Below are positions 1 through 8,878 of a stretch of DNA of 64,000 nt, one piece after another. Source of the stretch: Planctomycetaceae bacterium (GTDB lineage Bacteria; Planctomycetota; Planctomycetia; Planctomycetales; Planctomycetaceae); contig JAEUII010000121.1 of the NCBI GenBank assembly GCA_016795145.1, positions 1 to 64,000 on the forward strand, written 5' to 3'. A model generated the notes under the pieces. It had not been told where the DNA came from. It did no database searches and was given only the letters and a program-made list of their open reading frames with translations. Position 1 is the first letter of the stretch. Each line of letters opens with the position of its first letter. The position numbers and the translations under genes were made by a program.

Positions 1-143
1 AAACCCAAACAGTCTTCGCAAAGGTCTCCTCACTGAAAGGAAGTGGTCGGCTCGAACACGATCTGACTCGCATTCCAGGATCGCGTCCAACACACTGACT
101 CAAAGTCTATTGCCGAGATCACACCGCCATTCCTGAGTTCTTC

Positions 144-1424
144 ATGTCTTCGAGTTCGCCGTCCACTCAATCGGTTTCCGCCAGAGGAGACAGCCGTCTT
201 CCTGTGACTGTGCTTTCCGGATTTCTGGGAGCTGGCAAGACGACGCTGCTGAATCATGTTCTCTGCAATCGCGAAGGACTGAAGGTTGCTGTCATCGTCA
301 ATGACATGAGCGAGATTAACATTGATGCTCAGCTCATTGCCAACGGGGACGCTCAGCTGAGTCGAACGGAAGAGAAGCTGGTTGAACTGTCCAATGGCTG
401 CATCTGCTGTACTCTGCGCGAGGACCTGCTCACGGCGGTTGCGTCATTGGCGGCCGAGAAACGATTTGATTATCTGATCGTCGAATCAACAGGCATCTCC
501 GAACCTGCCCCCGTGGCGGACACGTTCACGTATTCCATCTCGGAAGAACTGTCGCTCCTCGATGTCGCCGTGCTGGACACGATGGTCACGGTGGTTGACT
601 GCCGAAACTTCCTGAACGACCTTCGAATCGGCGAAGACCTGAAGGCTCAGGGACGACAGGCGACACCGGATGATCCTCGCACCGTTGCAGACCTGCTGAT
701 CGATCAGGCTGAGTTCGCGGATGTCCTGATTCTGAACAAGACGGACCTGGTGACATCCGATGAGCTGGCTCGCATCGAAGGATTTCTGGAGCATCTGAAT
801 CCGTATGCTCTGAAGATCCGCAGCCACATGGGCCAGGTCCCGCTGTCTTCGGTACTGGGAACTCGCCGGTTCGACTTTGAAAAAGCAAAAACCTGTCGAG
901 GATGGCAGCTGGCTCTGCGCGACGATGGCGCGAGTGAGATCGAAGAGTACGGAATTCGCAGCTTCGTTTATCGATCACGAATTCCATTTCATCCTGAGCG
1001 ATTCTACGAACGCCTTTCGGGCGAATGGCCGGGGGTTCTGCGATCGAAGGGATTCTTCTGGCTCGCATCGCGGCTCGACAAGATTGGCGTCTGGTCGCAG
1101 GCGGGTCGAGTCGCCAGGTTGGACGTCGCCGGCTTTTGGTGGGCCAGTATTCCGCCGGAGGAATGGCCGGAAACGCCCGGTTTCCGAGAGGCAGTGATGA
1201 AGACGTGGGATCCCAGCGTCGGCGACTGTCGGCAGGAACTGGTCTTCATCGGCATCGAACTCGACGAAGACCGGATTCGCGAAGCATTGGACGAATGCCT
1301 GCTGACCAACGACGAAATTCGCCTGGGCCCGATGGCGTGGCAGGAACTGCCCGATCCATTCCCAAAGTGGGACGTGCGACGAGCCGACGCGAATGCGCCA
1401 TCATCCGGGGCAGAACGGGCGTGA
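144..1424 (+). CDS. CobW/COG0523-family GTP-binding metallochaperone
   Basis: This 426-residue protein has the full signature of a COG0523 G3E GTPase. GFLGAGKTT (about residues 26-34) is the Walker A loop, [12 protein letters not shown] (about 84-95) carries the CxCC metal site, and NKTD near residue 200 gives guanine specificity. The C-terminal third resembles the CobW C-terminal domain. Members hydrolyse GTP to load zinc, cobalt or another metal onto client enzymes in the cytoplasm; the metal here cannot be read from sequence. The ATG at 144 is the first start in frame and its ribosome site is weak. The gene converges with the operon ending at 1461, and no client gene is adjacent. Family call is firm, substrate unknown. 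Confidence 0.93.
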   Translation: MSSSSPSTQSVSARGDSRLPVTVLSGFLGAGKTTLLNHVLCNREGLKVAVIVNDMSEINIDAQLIANGDAQLSRTEEKLVELSNGCICCTLREDLLTAVASLAAEKRFDYLIVESTGISEPAPVADTFTYSISEELSLLDVAVLDTMVTVVDCRNFLNDLRIGEDLKAQGRQATPDDPRTVADLLIDQAEFADVLILNKTDLVTSDELARIEGFLEHLNPYALKIRSHMGQVPLSSVLGTRRFDFEKAKTCRGWQLALRDDGASEIEEYGIRSFVYRSRIPFHPERFYERLSGEWPGVLRSKGFFWLASRLDKIGVWSQAGRVARLDVAGFWWASIPPEEWPETPGFREAVMKTWDPSVGDCRQELVFIGIELDEDRIREALDECLLTNDEIRLGPMAWQELPDPFPKWDVRRADANAPSSGAERA

Positions 1425-1460
1425 CGGTCGAGAGGAATGGGCCAACGATCCTCATTTACG

Positions 1461-2192
1461 CTAAGGCAACACGACCAGCTTCAAACGGCCGTCTGTTGTC
1501 CAGTGATCGCCACCGCCGTTGTGGCCATCGCGCTGAGCATGAAAGTCGACAATGACTTGTGGTACAGCCGTCGGTTCTGCTTTTTCAAGATCCGCCATCA
1601 GTTGATCACGTTCGTGGTCGACGTTGCCATCGATGTGATGAGTAATCTGGCCGGTCGTGTAGCTCAGCCCGACTCGTTCATCGAACGTTGCGGAACCAAC
1701 CCACACCGGATCGCCGTTCTTCCATGGACGATTCGCTTTCCAGAATCGAACATGGTGTCGCTTCTTCGGGTTGTCGCCAACTGGCTTCTCAAACGCCAGA
1801 TCCTGACGGCGGTTGTACAGAAACAGACTGCTGACAGGAGCCTCTTCGTACTTTCGGTCCAGCACCGTCGCTTCCGCGATTTCCAGACTGCTCTTCATGG
1901 ACAGAGCGTCTGCAGGAAACCAGCCAGCCTTCTGCATCGCCTCTTTGACATCAGCTTCTGTTCCGATGATCGCGACATTCAATGGATCGCCGGGATGACG
2001 GTCTCCAGTGCGAGTAATTCGCGGAACATCGGCCCAGCGAGGATGCAGCGCGGCGTACTCTTCCCAGAACAACGGTGTCACAACATAGGCACCGGCAAAG
2101 TAGAGCAGTAACAGGGTGACAACCAGATGCGAGATGCGACTGGAGGTTTTCGAAGGTGATGGACCGGAGACGGATTCTTCAACGCCACTCAT
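1461..2192 (-). CDS. Membrane-anchored protein, putative LssY C-terminal domain
   Basis: I place the start at the ATG at 2192, whose bases overlap the stop of the upstream ClC gene (ATGA), giving 243 residues; a longer reading from 2258 would run far into the ClC gene. One transmembrane segment (about residues 20-42, VTLLLLYFAGAYVV) precedes a soluble domain with RHPGDPLNVAIIGT, an AGWFPAD segment, a basic KKRHHVRFW stretch and H-x-DGNVDHERD. This pattern resembles the LssY C-terminal domain, found alone or fused to PAP2 or DedA-like membrane proteins and of unknown biochemistry. It is the last gene of the 6806-to-1461 operon. I infer an envelope role; the domain call is from memory of the family and only moderately sure. 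Confidence 0.6.
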   Translation of the reverse strand: MSGVEESVSGPSPSKTSSRISHLVVTLLLLYFAGAYVVTPLFWEEYAALHPRWADVPRITRTGDRHPGDPLNVAIIGTEADVKEAMQKAGWFPADALSMKSSLEIAEATVLDRKYEEAPVSSLFLYNRRQDLAFEKPVGDNPKKRHHVRFWKANRPWKNGDPVWVGSATFDERVGLSYTTGQITHHIDGNVDHERDQLMADLEKAEPTAVPQVIVDFHAQRDGHNGGGDHWTTDGRLKLVVLP

Positions 2193-3526
2193 GTGCCGGG
2201 AACTTTCTGAGCCTGATACAAACTGGAATGACCGCTGACAAAGTATGACAGAAAACAACCGATTGCGGCATACACAACGAAACCAGAACGCATGACATCC
2301 GGACTATGAGGCGCAAACAACTCCAAAGCCATGATCGTGCAGGCCACCGGAGTATTCGTCGCTCCGGCAAACACGGCTACGAAGCCAATGGCTGCAATCA
2401 GGTCGACCGGAGCCCCCATGATAGAAGCAAGAATGTTGCCAGCGGCTGCGCCAATGAAGAACAAAGGCGTCACTTCACCACCTTTGAACCCACTGCCCAC
2501 TGTGATCGAGGTCATGAGCGATTTCCACCACCAGCTCAGCAACGTGACTCCTCCGACAACGAAGCAGGACTGAATACTGATGGCCCTGGTTTGATTCGGA
2601 TTGCCGGAAACGCCCAAACCAAGATAGTCGCGTGTCCCCAGCAGCCAGACCAGCAGAATCACACCGCATGCACCAACAACCGGTCGCAGCCAGGCAATGG
2701 GAACCAGCCTCTTCAGAATGGCCGAGACGCCGTGAGTCAGTTGAACAAAGATCACACTGACTCCGCCAAAGCAGATTCCGGCTACTGCAACCTTGGCGAC
2801 GAGCCAGCCGTCCAGGAGAGCAGGCCGCAACAATTCACCAGCCGCGCCGTCGACCGTCTTTCCGAACGACAACAAATAGTGAGTATGCGTGATGCCCCAG
2901 GCCGTCGTGACCTGATCTCCGATCACCCCTGCGATCAGACAGGGAATCAGAGCGCGGTAGTTCATCACTCCGATCGCAAGAACTTCCAGCGAGAAAACTG
3001 CGCCGGTCAGCGGTGTCCCAAAGACCGCTCCGAATCCCGCAGCGACTCCACACATCAGAAGGGTAGAATGATCGTGCGGCTTGAGCGGTAACACGCGTCC
3101 AAGCGTCGAAGCGATACTTCCTCCCATTTGCACGGCTGTTCCTTCGCGCCCGGCGGAGCCTCCAAACAAATGTGTGATCAGCGTTCCGATCAGCACCAGC
3201 GGTGCCATGCGCGCCGGCACGCCGCCGCCAGGTTCATGAATCTGCTCAAGAATCAGATTGTTGCCTCGTTCCGCAGTTCCACCGAAATATCGATACATCA
3301 AACCGGAAACAGCACCAGCAACGGGAAGCAGAAACAGAAGCCACGGCGTCTGCCACTGAACCTGGGTGACTCGATCGAGCGACCAGAGAAACAAGGCCAC
3401 GGCAGAACCAACCGCAAGCCCCAGCGGGACACAAATCAGGAACCACCTCGCAACGAAACGAAGCAGTGTCACGTGCTCCCTGACGCTCCAGCGGTATTCC
3501 ACTTCATTTCGATCTCTCTCGCTCAT
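2189..3526 (-). CDS. ClC-family chloride channel or Cl-/H+ antiporter
   Basis: This 445-residue polytopic membrane protein carries ClC hallmarks. GSAGREGTAVQMGG matches the GxxGREGP segment that holds the gating glutamate, with Thr in place of the usual Pro, and GSGFKGGEVTPLFFIGAAAG matches the GGxFxPSLxxGAxxG segment. The GSGIP selectivity motif is changed to PGGGVP. About ten hydrophobic segments are visible. The ATG at 3526 overlaps the permease stop by four bases (ATGA), and its own stop overlaps the next start the same way. A ClC gene between the two parts of an ABC system and an LssY-like gene is unusual and suggests ion or charge balance coupled to envelope export. Transport mechanism (channel or exchanger) cannot be decided. 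Confidence 0.9.
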   Translation of the reverse strand: MSERDRNEVEYRWSVREHVTLLRFVARWFLICVPLGLAVGSAVALFLWSLDRVTQVQWQTPWLLFLLPVAGAVSGLMYRYFGGTAERGNNLILEQIHEPGGGVPARMAPLVLIGTLITHLFGGSAGREGTAVQMGGSIASTLGRVLPLKPHDHSTLLMCGVAAGFGAVFGTPLTGAVFSLEVLAIGVMNYRALIPCLIAGVIGDQVTTAWGITHTHYLLSFGKTVDGAAGELLRPALLDGWLVAKVAVAGICFGGVSVIFVQLTHGVSAILKRLVPIAWLRPVVGACGVILLVWLLGTRDYLGLGVSGNPNQTRAISIQSCFVVGGVTLLSWWWKSLMTSITVGSGFKGGEVTPLFFIGAAAGNILASIMGAPVDLIAAIGFVAVFAGATNTPVACTIMALELFAPHSPDVMRSGFVVYAAIGCFLSYFVSGHSSLYQAQKVPGT

Positions 3527-6048
3527 TCTTCGTGAATCGCTTCCAGAGGACGCAATCGCGCGGCTCGTGTTGCCGGTAGTACAGCAGCCAGCAACGACAG
3601 AACTACGCCGCAAACGACATACCCGGCGAGCAATTCAGGAGCCGCAACAAACGTCACTCCATGATCGGTAATGCCGCCAAATGAATTTGTCGTCAGGTAC
3701 GACATGACGGTTCCGATCAGGACACCCGGAATGATCCCCATCGCGCCGAGAAATACGGCCTGACAAAGAAACAGCCGAAAGGCCTGCGACTGCAGCAACC
3801 CAACGACTCGCAGCAAACCAAGATACCGCGTCTGTTCAATCACGTTCATCGTCAGCGAATTGACGATCGCGAACGCTGCAATCACGAGTGCAAGCACAAG
3901 AATTAGAAACAGCCGGCTGGTGATCGCTTCGACCATGGAACGAATCATGTTCTTCAGATCTGCAAGCGACTGATACACCAGGCCGTGCTGGCCAGCGATC
4001 GTCTTCAAGGACTCCGCGACCGAAGCGGCATCTTCAGGTCGACTATTGATTCCATACACCTGAGGATCCGGAATTGGAAACCGCTCCTTCGCGGGTCGTG
4101 AATCCATCTGCATCATCAGCCCGCCAGCCGTGTATTCACGCACAATTCCCGCGACCTTTGCCGTGTCGACAGATTCACCCACCTGAATCGTGACCGTGTC
4201 ATCCAGTCCCACCTGCAGCAGATTGGCCAGCACGCTGCCCAAAAGCACTTCGCCTTCCTGCAACCGATCCTGCAATGTCGACATGTCTCCCTGAATCAGA
4301 TCGATCGGAATCGTCCGATGCAGATCAAATTCCTGCACGGCCAGCATGGCGGACCGTTCATTCACGGAGGCGAAGCAGAAAGACACCTCATCGACCATCG
4401 TGATGCCGGGCAGCTGACGAATCTCGTCCTTCAATTCCAGAGGCAGTGACGTCGCATCGCTCATGTCAGCACTTGGGCGAGTCGCAAACAGGATGAAGTC
4501 GGCATCGACGGTTCGTTCGACCCACGATTCAATATTCTGAGTCACCGAGAATGTCGTAATGCCAACGCAAATGCTGGTCGCAGAAACGACAAACAAGACG
4601 GCAACAGTGACAATCGTCCTCTGAAACTTGTCGATCAACTGCCGATGCCCAAGTCCCGCCTCAATCGGCGCGAACCAGCCAGCGATGCGAAAGTAGAGAA
4701 CTGCCATGGGAGCAATCAGTTCCGGCAGCAGCAGAACACTCGCAATCTCCAGGCACGCAATGGCAACGATGGAGGTTACCCACGGTGCAATCTTCAACCA
4801 CGTCAGTGCGAAGAACACTGACGCGATGATAAAGAACGCAACGCCCAGAGTCAGCGTGAGCCGTCTGGTCAAAATTGGCTTACCAACAGATCCGCCTTTC
4901 AACACCTGCATCGGCGGAGTCACGCATGCGGTCTTCGCCGGAAACCAAATGGAGATCATTGTGACGAGTGGGCCGAATGCGATTCCGACAATGACCGACA
5001 GCGGTTGCAGCGCGACCGACTGCATCTTTCGAAAGCCCAGCACATCTCGCATGCCCTGTTCAAGGAATGCACTTCCCGCGATCCCCGGAAGAATTCCCAA
5101 CACCGTTCCGGCAAGTCCAATCAGCAGAGCCTCTCGGTACAGCATGCTTCGAATTTGATCGTCGGTCGCTCCGATAATTCTCATCACCGCCAGCTGTCCC
5201 TGGCGCTCCGTGACAGACATCTGGCTCGAATTGAATACGATGAAGACCGAAGCAATAACTGACAGAATCGCGGCCACATTCAGCCCAACACCAATCATTG
5301 CTTCCGTCGGACGACTCAGATCCGATGCGGCCGCCGATTGAGTGACCATCAGCGACTTTGGCAACTGAGCCTGCACAGACTCACGAACCGACTGTTCGCG
5401 CCATTCCGACCTGTCCCCCGTCAGACGAATCAGGACCGCATTCACCTTGCCGCGCGACTTCCCAAGCCGCGCGGCATCGTCCAGTGTCGTCAGGACTGTG
5501 GCCGAATCATTGACCTGCTCAGTGACAGGAACCTGATAGACACCTACAACTTTCTTTTTCAACAGCCACGGAAGGCCCTTCGCACCGATCTCGACTTCAT
5601 CCCCTGGCCCGACACGCAGATGTTCAGCCACGGACGCGGCAAGACACACTTCCCCGAACTCTGTCGCTGTTCGGCCGGAGACAATCTGGACGTCGTGAAC
5701 TCGACCATAATCGTCGCTGTTCATCCCCACGGTCAGGCAGCGAGATGCCCGCGAGCCAGCGACAACCTTCGTGAAAACTCGAAAGATCGGAACCGCCACA
5801 TATTCGTCACTCTTCATCACCGCAGCGATATCGTCCTGAGCAAACGGGCCTGTATCCGTCGCGATGATTTCCATGTTCACCGGCGAATCGAGAGTCGAAT
5901 GCAGGTCATTCATCTGCATGCGAGTCGCGATCGTCGACTGAAGCACCGCCATCACCGCAGCCACTGCGCCGGCGACGCTGATCAGCGACAGGCAAGTGCG
6001 TATCGGACGCAGTCGAAGCGTGTTCCAGAAGTAGGCTCGAGGAATCAC
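3523..6048 (-). CDS. ABC transporter permease with two FtsX domains
   Basis: This 841-residue protein starts at a GTG (6048) overlapping the stop of the ATPase gene in a GTGA quartet. It has an N-terminal transmembrane helix (about residues 14-35), a large extracytoplasmic domain of the MacB-core type, a first FtsX helix set (about 255-375), further helices (about 400-450 and 475-500), a second extracytoplasmic domain and a second FtsX set near the C-terminus. This duplicated layout is that of DUF214/MacB-like permeases of the LolCDE and peptide- or lipid-export type. With the adjacent ATPase it should form an envelope mechanotransmission or efflux complex. No adaptor protein (MacA type) is adjacent, which argues against classical MacAB. 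Confidence 0.9.
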   Translation of the reverse strand: MIPRAYFWNTLRLRPIRTCLSLISVAGAVAAVMAVLQSTIATRMQMNDLHSTLDSPVNMEIIATDTGPFAQDDIAAVMKSDEYVAVPIFRVFTKVVAGSRASRCLTVGMNSDDYGRVHDVQIVSGRTATEFGEVCLAASVAEHLRVGPGDEVEIGAKGLPWLLKKKVVGVYQVPVTEQVNDSATVLTTLDDAARLGKSRGKVNAVLIRLTGDRSEWREQSVRESVQAQLPKSLMVTQSAAASDLSRPTEAMIGVGLNVAAILSVIASVFIVFNSSQMSVTERQGQLAVMRIIGATDDQIRSMLYREALLIGLAGTVLGILPGIAGSAFLEQGMRDVLGFRKMQSVALQPLSVIVGIAFGPLVTMISIWFPAKTACVTPPMQVLKGGSVGKPILTRRLTLTLGVAFFIIASVFFALTWLKIAPWVTSIVAIACLEIASVLLLPELIAPMAVLYFRIAGWFAPIEAGLGHRQLIDKFQRTIVTVAVLFVVSATSICVGITTFSVTQNIESWVERTVDADFILFATRPSADMSDATSLPLELKDEIRQLPGITMVDEVSFCFASVNERSAMLAVQEFDLHRTIPIDLIQGDMSTLQDRLQEGEVLLGSVLANLLQVGLDDTVTIQVGESVDTAKVAGIVREYTAGGLMMQMDSRPAKERFPIPDPQVYGINSRPEDAASVAESLKTIAGQHGLVYQSLADLKNMIRSMVEAITSRLFLILVLALVIAAFAIVNSLTMNVIEQTRYLGLLRVVGLLQSQAFRLFLCQAVFLGAMGIIPGVLIGTVMSYLTTNSFGGITDHGVTFVAAPELLAGYVVCGVVLSLLAAVLPATRAARLRPLEAIHEE

Positions 6049-6806
6049 GCCTCGGACTCCTGCCGCATCGTCGCCATCAGCTCTTCATCCGATCCTGGCT
6101 TTCCGTCATACGTGACGTGACCATCGAGCAGCACGATGACTCGATCCGACTGCGAGGCGACTCGAAAATCATGCGTGACGACAACCACCGTCTGTCGATT
6201 GTCATGAGCAAGCTGCCGAAGCAGGGACGTGATGTCGCGGCCTCGGCGAGAATCCAGGTTTCCGGTCGGTTCATCGGCCAGTACAACGGCCGGATGAATG
6301 ACCAGCGCGCGAGCAATCGCGACTCGCTGCTGTTCTCCGCCGGATAGCTGAGTTGGCAGGTGAGTCAGCCGGTGCGACATTCCGGTCTTCGCCAGCGCTT
6401 CAGCTGCCCGATCCGCAGACTCTTTCGCAGAGATTCCGTCCAGAGTCAGCGGCAGCGAGACATTGTCCAGCACGTTCAGCGTTGGTATGAGGTTGAACGA
6501 CTGAAAGATGAAACCAACTCGCCGCCGTCGCAGCAGCGTCCGTTCTTTTTCGGACATCGAAGAAACGCAATGGTCTTCGATCCAGATCCCTCCCGACGTC
6601 GGCGGTTCGATCCCTCCCAGCGTATGCAGCAAAGTACTCTTGCCTGAACCGCTCGGCCCCATGATCGCCAGCAGCTCACCGCGGCGAATGTTCAGCGTCA
6701 CTTCACGAAACGGCCAGATCTCCGTGCCTTCGTGGAGAAACACCTTCGAGATTCGTTCGGCACGAATCACGTTGCCTGCAGAATTGGAGTCTGATTCGTG
6801 GCCCAC
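6045..6806 (-). CDS. ABC transporter ATP-binding protein, LolD/MacB type
   Basis: This 253-residue ATPase has a Walker A loop (GPSGSGKST, about residues 50-58), the ABC signature LSGGEQQRVAIARAL, the Walker B segment VVLADEPTGNLD and a switch histidine in VVVVTHD. The ADEPTGNLD form is typical of the LolD/MacB/FtsE branch that drives FtsX-type permeases. It is the first gene of the four-gene minus-strand operon and shares a GTGA overlap with the permease, so the two products are very likely made together and paired. The promoter should lie in 6807-7130, where one of the ~80-base palindromes also sits. Confidence 0.94.
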   Translation of the reverse strand: MGHESDSNSAGNVIRAERISKVFLHEGTEIWPFREVTLNIRRGELLAIMGPSGSGKSTLLHTLGGIEPPTSGGIWIEDHCVSSMSEKERTLLRRRRVGFIFQSFNLIPTLNVLDNVSLPLTLDGISAKESADRAAEALAKTGMSHRLTHLPTQLSGGEQQRVAIARALVIHPAVVLADEPTGNLDSRRGRDITSLLRQLAHDNRQTVVVVTHDFRVASQSDRVIVLLDGHVTYDGKPGSDEELMATMRQESEA

Positions 6807-7130
6807 GCTGTACTGTCCCGAGTTGTTAAGCCGCCTGTTGTTCTTATCCCAACCCGACGCGTCAGCGAGGGATAGAATTCACCACGTTTTCCAAAACAAT
6901 CCCTCTCTGACGCGCCGGGTTACGAGTAGACATGCTCTGCCACTTGCTCGAAAGCAGCCGTCCATGGCCCTCAGCCCCAGGCGATGCCCACACATTGAGC
7001 CACAGTCCCGAGCGATCGACGCTTCATCAGTTGGGAATGTAAGGGATCACGAGACAGAAACAACCGCCAGCCACGATCAGACTCCAGACCGCGGGTTTGA
7101 AGACAATTGGTTCGTGCTCAATGAAGAGAC
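6807..7130. other. Intergenic stretch upstream of the ABC/ClC operon
   Basis: No convincing gene is seen. The open frames crossing here have no family features. The stretch holds palindrome copy A (6845-6922) and must carry the promoter for the minus-strand operon, but no clear promoter boxes could be picked out by eye. Confidence 0.6.
6845..6922. repeat. ~80-base palindromic intergenic repeat, copy A
   Basis: The left arm begins TATCCCAACCCGACGCG and ends GAGGGAT; the right arm runs ATCCCTCTCTGACGCG to CCGGGTTA. The arms are imperfect reverse complements separated by about 25 unrelated bases, so the transcript would fold into a long hairpin. Related copies lie at 48744, 52851, 59006 and 63314. 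No coding capacity or transposase is associated. Confidence 0.85.
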
Positions 7131-7346
7131 TCAGCGACTGATGCTGCGCGTCTGAACGGTTCGCACTGGAGTAGCTCGATGAAAGAAGCCGACCGAACGA
7201 GTTCGCAAGTGGACTCGACCAGACATAACATCGGCGTTGTGAGTCGTCAGCGCTGGCGACAGTGACGATGTGGCCCCTGTGCCAGCTTCAACGGAAGCGA
7301 CAGAACCAAGCGTAAGGACGGCAACGGCAAGAATGAAAGATCGCAT
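7131..7346 (-). CDS. Small secreted protein of unknown function
   Basis: The ATG at 7346 has a GGAG ribosome site about eight bases upstream and opens a 71-residue protein with a clear signal peptide (MRSFILAVAVLTLGSVASVEA). The mature part is only about 50 residues, rich in Thr, Ser and Arg, with no cysteine. A longer frame to 7502 exists but has no signal. I do not recognise the family. It sits next to the Cys/His-rich secreted protein at 7527-7946 on the same strand and could be co-transcribed with it. Confidence 0.5.
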   Translation of the reverse strand: MRSFILAVAVLTLGSVASVEAGTGATSSLSPALTTHNADVMSGRVHLRTRSVGFFHRATPVRTVQTRSISR

Positions 7347-7526
7347 GAGAATTCTCCAGCGGTATTCTGTGTGAGGTATTCGCCAGCAGTGGCGATTGAG
7401 AGATTGCTGCGAAGACGTTGCAGCAGCGGCAGGCAAAAACGCCTGCAAGTCAGATCCTTGTTTCATCAGCTTCCCGATCAGCCGCAACACGATGCGTTGC
7501 ACTCGACTGATCAGGTGACAACAGGA

Positions 7527-7946
7527 TCAACACAGATACGTGCAGAACAACACATGTGTCTTGACGGTGCGGAGAGGAACATGTCGTTCCTTCAATCCGA
7601 CCAGTGGTTTGACACCAACCAGAAAGATATTGACGTGACAGAACGCGGAGTCTGACTCGGTGGCGTCGGCAAGACTTCCATCAACGTCGGGCAGTACGCT
7701 GTCAACAGGCGCACAGCATTCGTCATCACAGACCGGGACATTGTGGTCCTCGTGATCACGATGTGTGGAACAGACCTTCGCTTCGCATTCCTCATGAACA
7801 CAAAACGCAGCATCCCTCTCGACCGCCGGAGCTTCGTCCGGACAGCAAGTGGCTGCGCACACGCTTCCTGCCCAGGTCGTATTCAGGGCAGTCAGAAGGC
7901 TCATGATTATGGAAAGCGAACGTGTCATAAGAAGAGCATTGGTCAT
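7527..7946 (-). CDS. Cys/His-rich secreted protein, probably metal-binding
   Basis: Starting at the ATG at 7946 the product is 139 residues with an N-terminal hydrophobic export segment (SIIMSLLTALNTTWAGSVCA), followed by CCPDE, a stretch of alternating Cys, His and acidic residues (CVHEECEAKVCSTHRDHEDH) and a DDECC motif. That is the look of a periplasmic metal-binding protein. It is divergent from another Cys/His-rich secreted gene (8176-8601) at the head of an RND metal-efflux cluster, so a role in metal sequestration or sensing is a fair inference. The start is uncertain; an ATG at 7928 would also leave a signal peptide. Confidence 0.5.
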   Translation of the reverse strand: MTNALLMTRSLSIIMSLLTALNTTWAGSVCAATCCPDEAPAVERDAAFCVHEECEAKVCSTHRDHEDHNVPVCDDECCAPVDSVLPDVDGSLADATESDSAFCHVNIFLVGVKPLVGLKERHVPLRTVKTHVLFCTYLC

Positions 7947-8175
7947 GAAACAGCTGCGGACAAATACCGACGTGGGGAAATTGCCCACATTTGCAGGCAA
8001 ATACACCGTTTCGAGAGCACCGAACCCCCGGGTATGGTCATCAGTTCCGCCTTGCACCCGGAAAAAACAAACTGCATTCAAGTCTCTGAATTTGACCTTC
8101 AAGGTCCGGCTGGGATTGACCCGAAGATTGCCGATATGTTTTCATGCCCCTGTCCGTGCAAGAGGAGTTAGTCCG

Positions 8176-8601
8176 GTGTTCCTGCAGATCATTCACATCC
8201 TGACGATGCTGGCCTTTACGGCCCACGCCATTGTGGGATGTTGTCTGCACCATGCACACCCGGAAGAGAGTCGTTCCGCTGCGTCGCATCATTCAGAAGC
8301 GTCGGAAAGGCACTCCTGCAAATCCGCATGTCACCACCATGCTCGTCATGAACAGGATACTCGACCGGAAGACTCTGAATCTGATCCGTGTGATGAAGGC
8401 TCCTGCGTCTTCTTCACGGACTCCGTGGCTTCCAAATTCGACGTGAAGCTGACAGTCGGTCCCTCGATGACGATTCCCGTCTTCGTGATCGAAACACCTG
8501 CCCTGGTTTCGAAGACACGCAGTCTTCACACCGCCCCGCGCGATCCTCGCCCGCCTGCTGCAACAAGGCTTCGCGCGATCCTGCACTCGTGGATCGTGTA
8601 A
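8176..8601 (+). CDS. Cys/His-rich secreted protein heading the RND metal-efflux cluster
   Basis: I choose the GTG at 8176 because a GAGGAG ribosome site lies about eight to ten bases upstream and the first residues form an export segment (FLQIIHILTMLAFTAHAIVGCC). The 141-residue product then shows CCLHHAHPEE, CKSACHHHARHE and SDPCDEGSC, i.e. clusters of His and Cys typical of soft-metal binding. An open frame reaches back to 7849 but the added segment has no protein-like features. The gene precedes the adaptor and pump genes on the same strand, so it likely belongs to the metal-resistance operon as a periplasmic metal-binding factor. The family has no name I know. Confidence 0.65.
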   Translation: MFLQIIHILTMLAFTAHAIVGCCLHHAHPEESRSAASHHSEASERHSCKSACHHHARHEQDTRPEDSESDPCDEGSCVFFTDSVASKFDVKLTVGPSMTIPVFVIETPALVSKTRSLHTAPRDPRPPAATRLRAILHSWIV

Positions 8602-8878
8602 ACGTACGCACATCGGCCATTCGCCTGCAGATGTGAATTTCGTAACGACTGCAATTCTCAGCATCCATAGTGTACTTTGTCCGCATCGTTGACCGCTGCG
8701 CACAAGCATGCTTGAGAATGATGTCGAACGGCCATCCACAGAGCCTGCTCGCCCCAACGTTGTTCATACCTCACCCCGCTGTCCTCGCAGCAAATACTCC
8801 GGCCTGCGAACAGTACGACGGTGATTGCCTTCGCCTCACAGTCCCATCCTGCTGTTTCGTCAGCACAGGGAGCCGTTC

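Noticed and set aside
877-1555. Plus-strand frames of 106 and 176 residues overlapping the CobW gene
   Set aside because: Different frame of a well-supported gene; composition is Arg/Ser-rich as expected from an off-frame reading.
2306-3091. 261-residue plus-strand frame
   Set aside because: It is antisense to the ClC gene, with no ribosome site or motif; the ClC frame has clear family motifs.
3523-6806. Considered as classical MacAB macrolide exporter
   Set aside because: Permease and ATPase are separate genes, the permease has two FtsX sets, and no MacA-type adaptor or TolC gene is linked.
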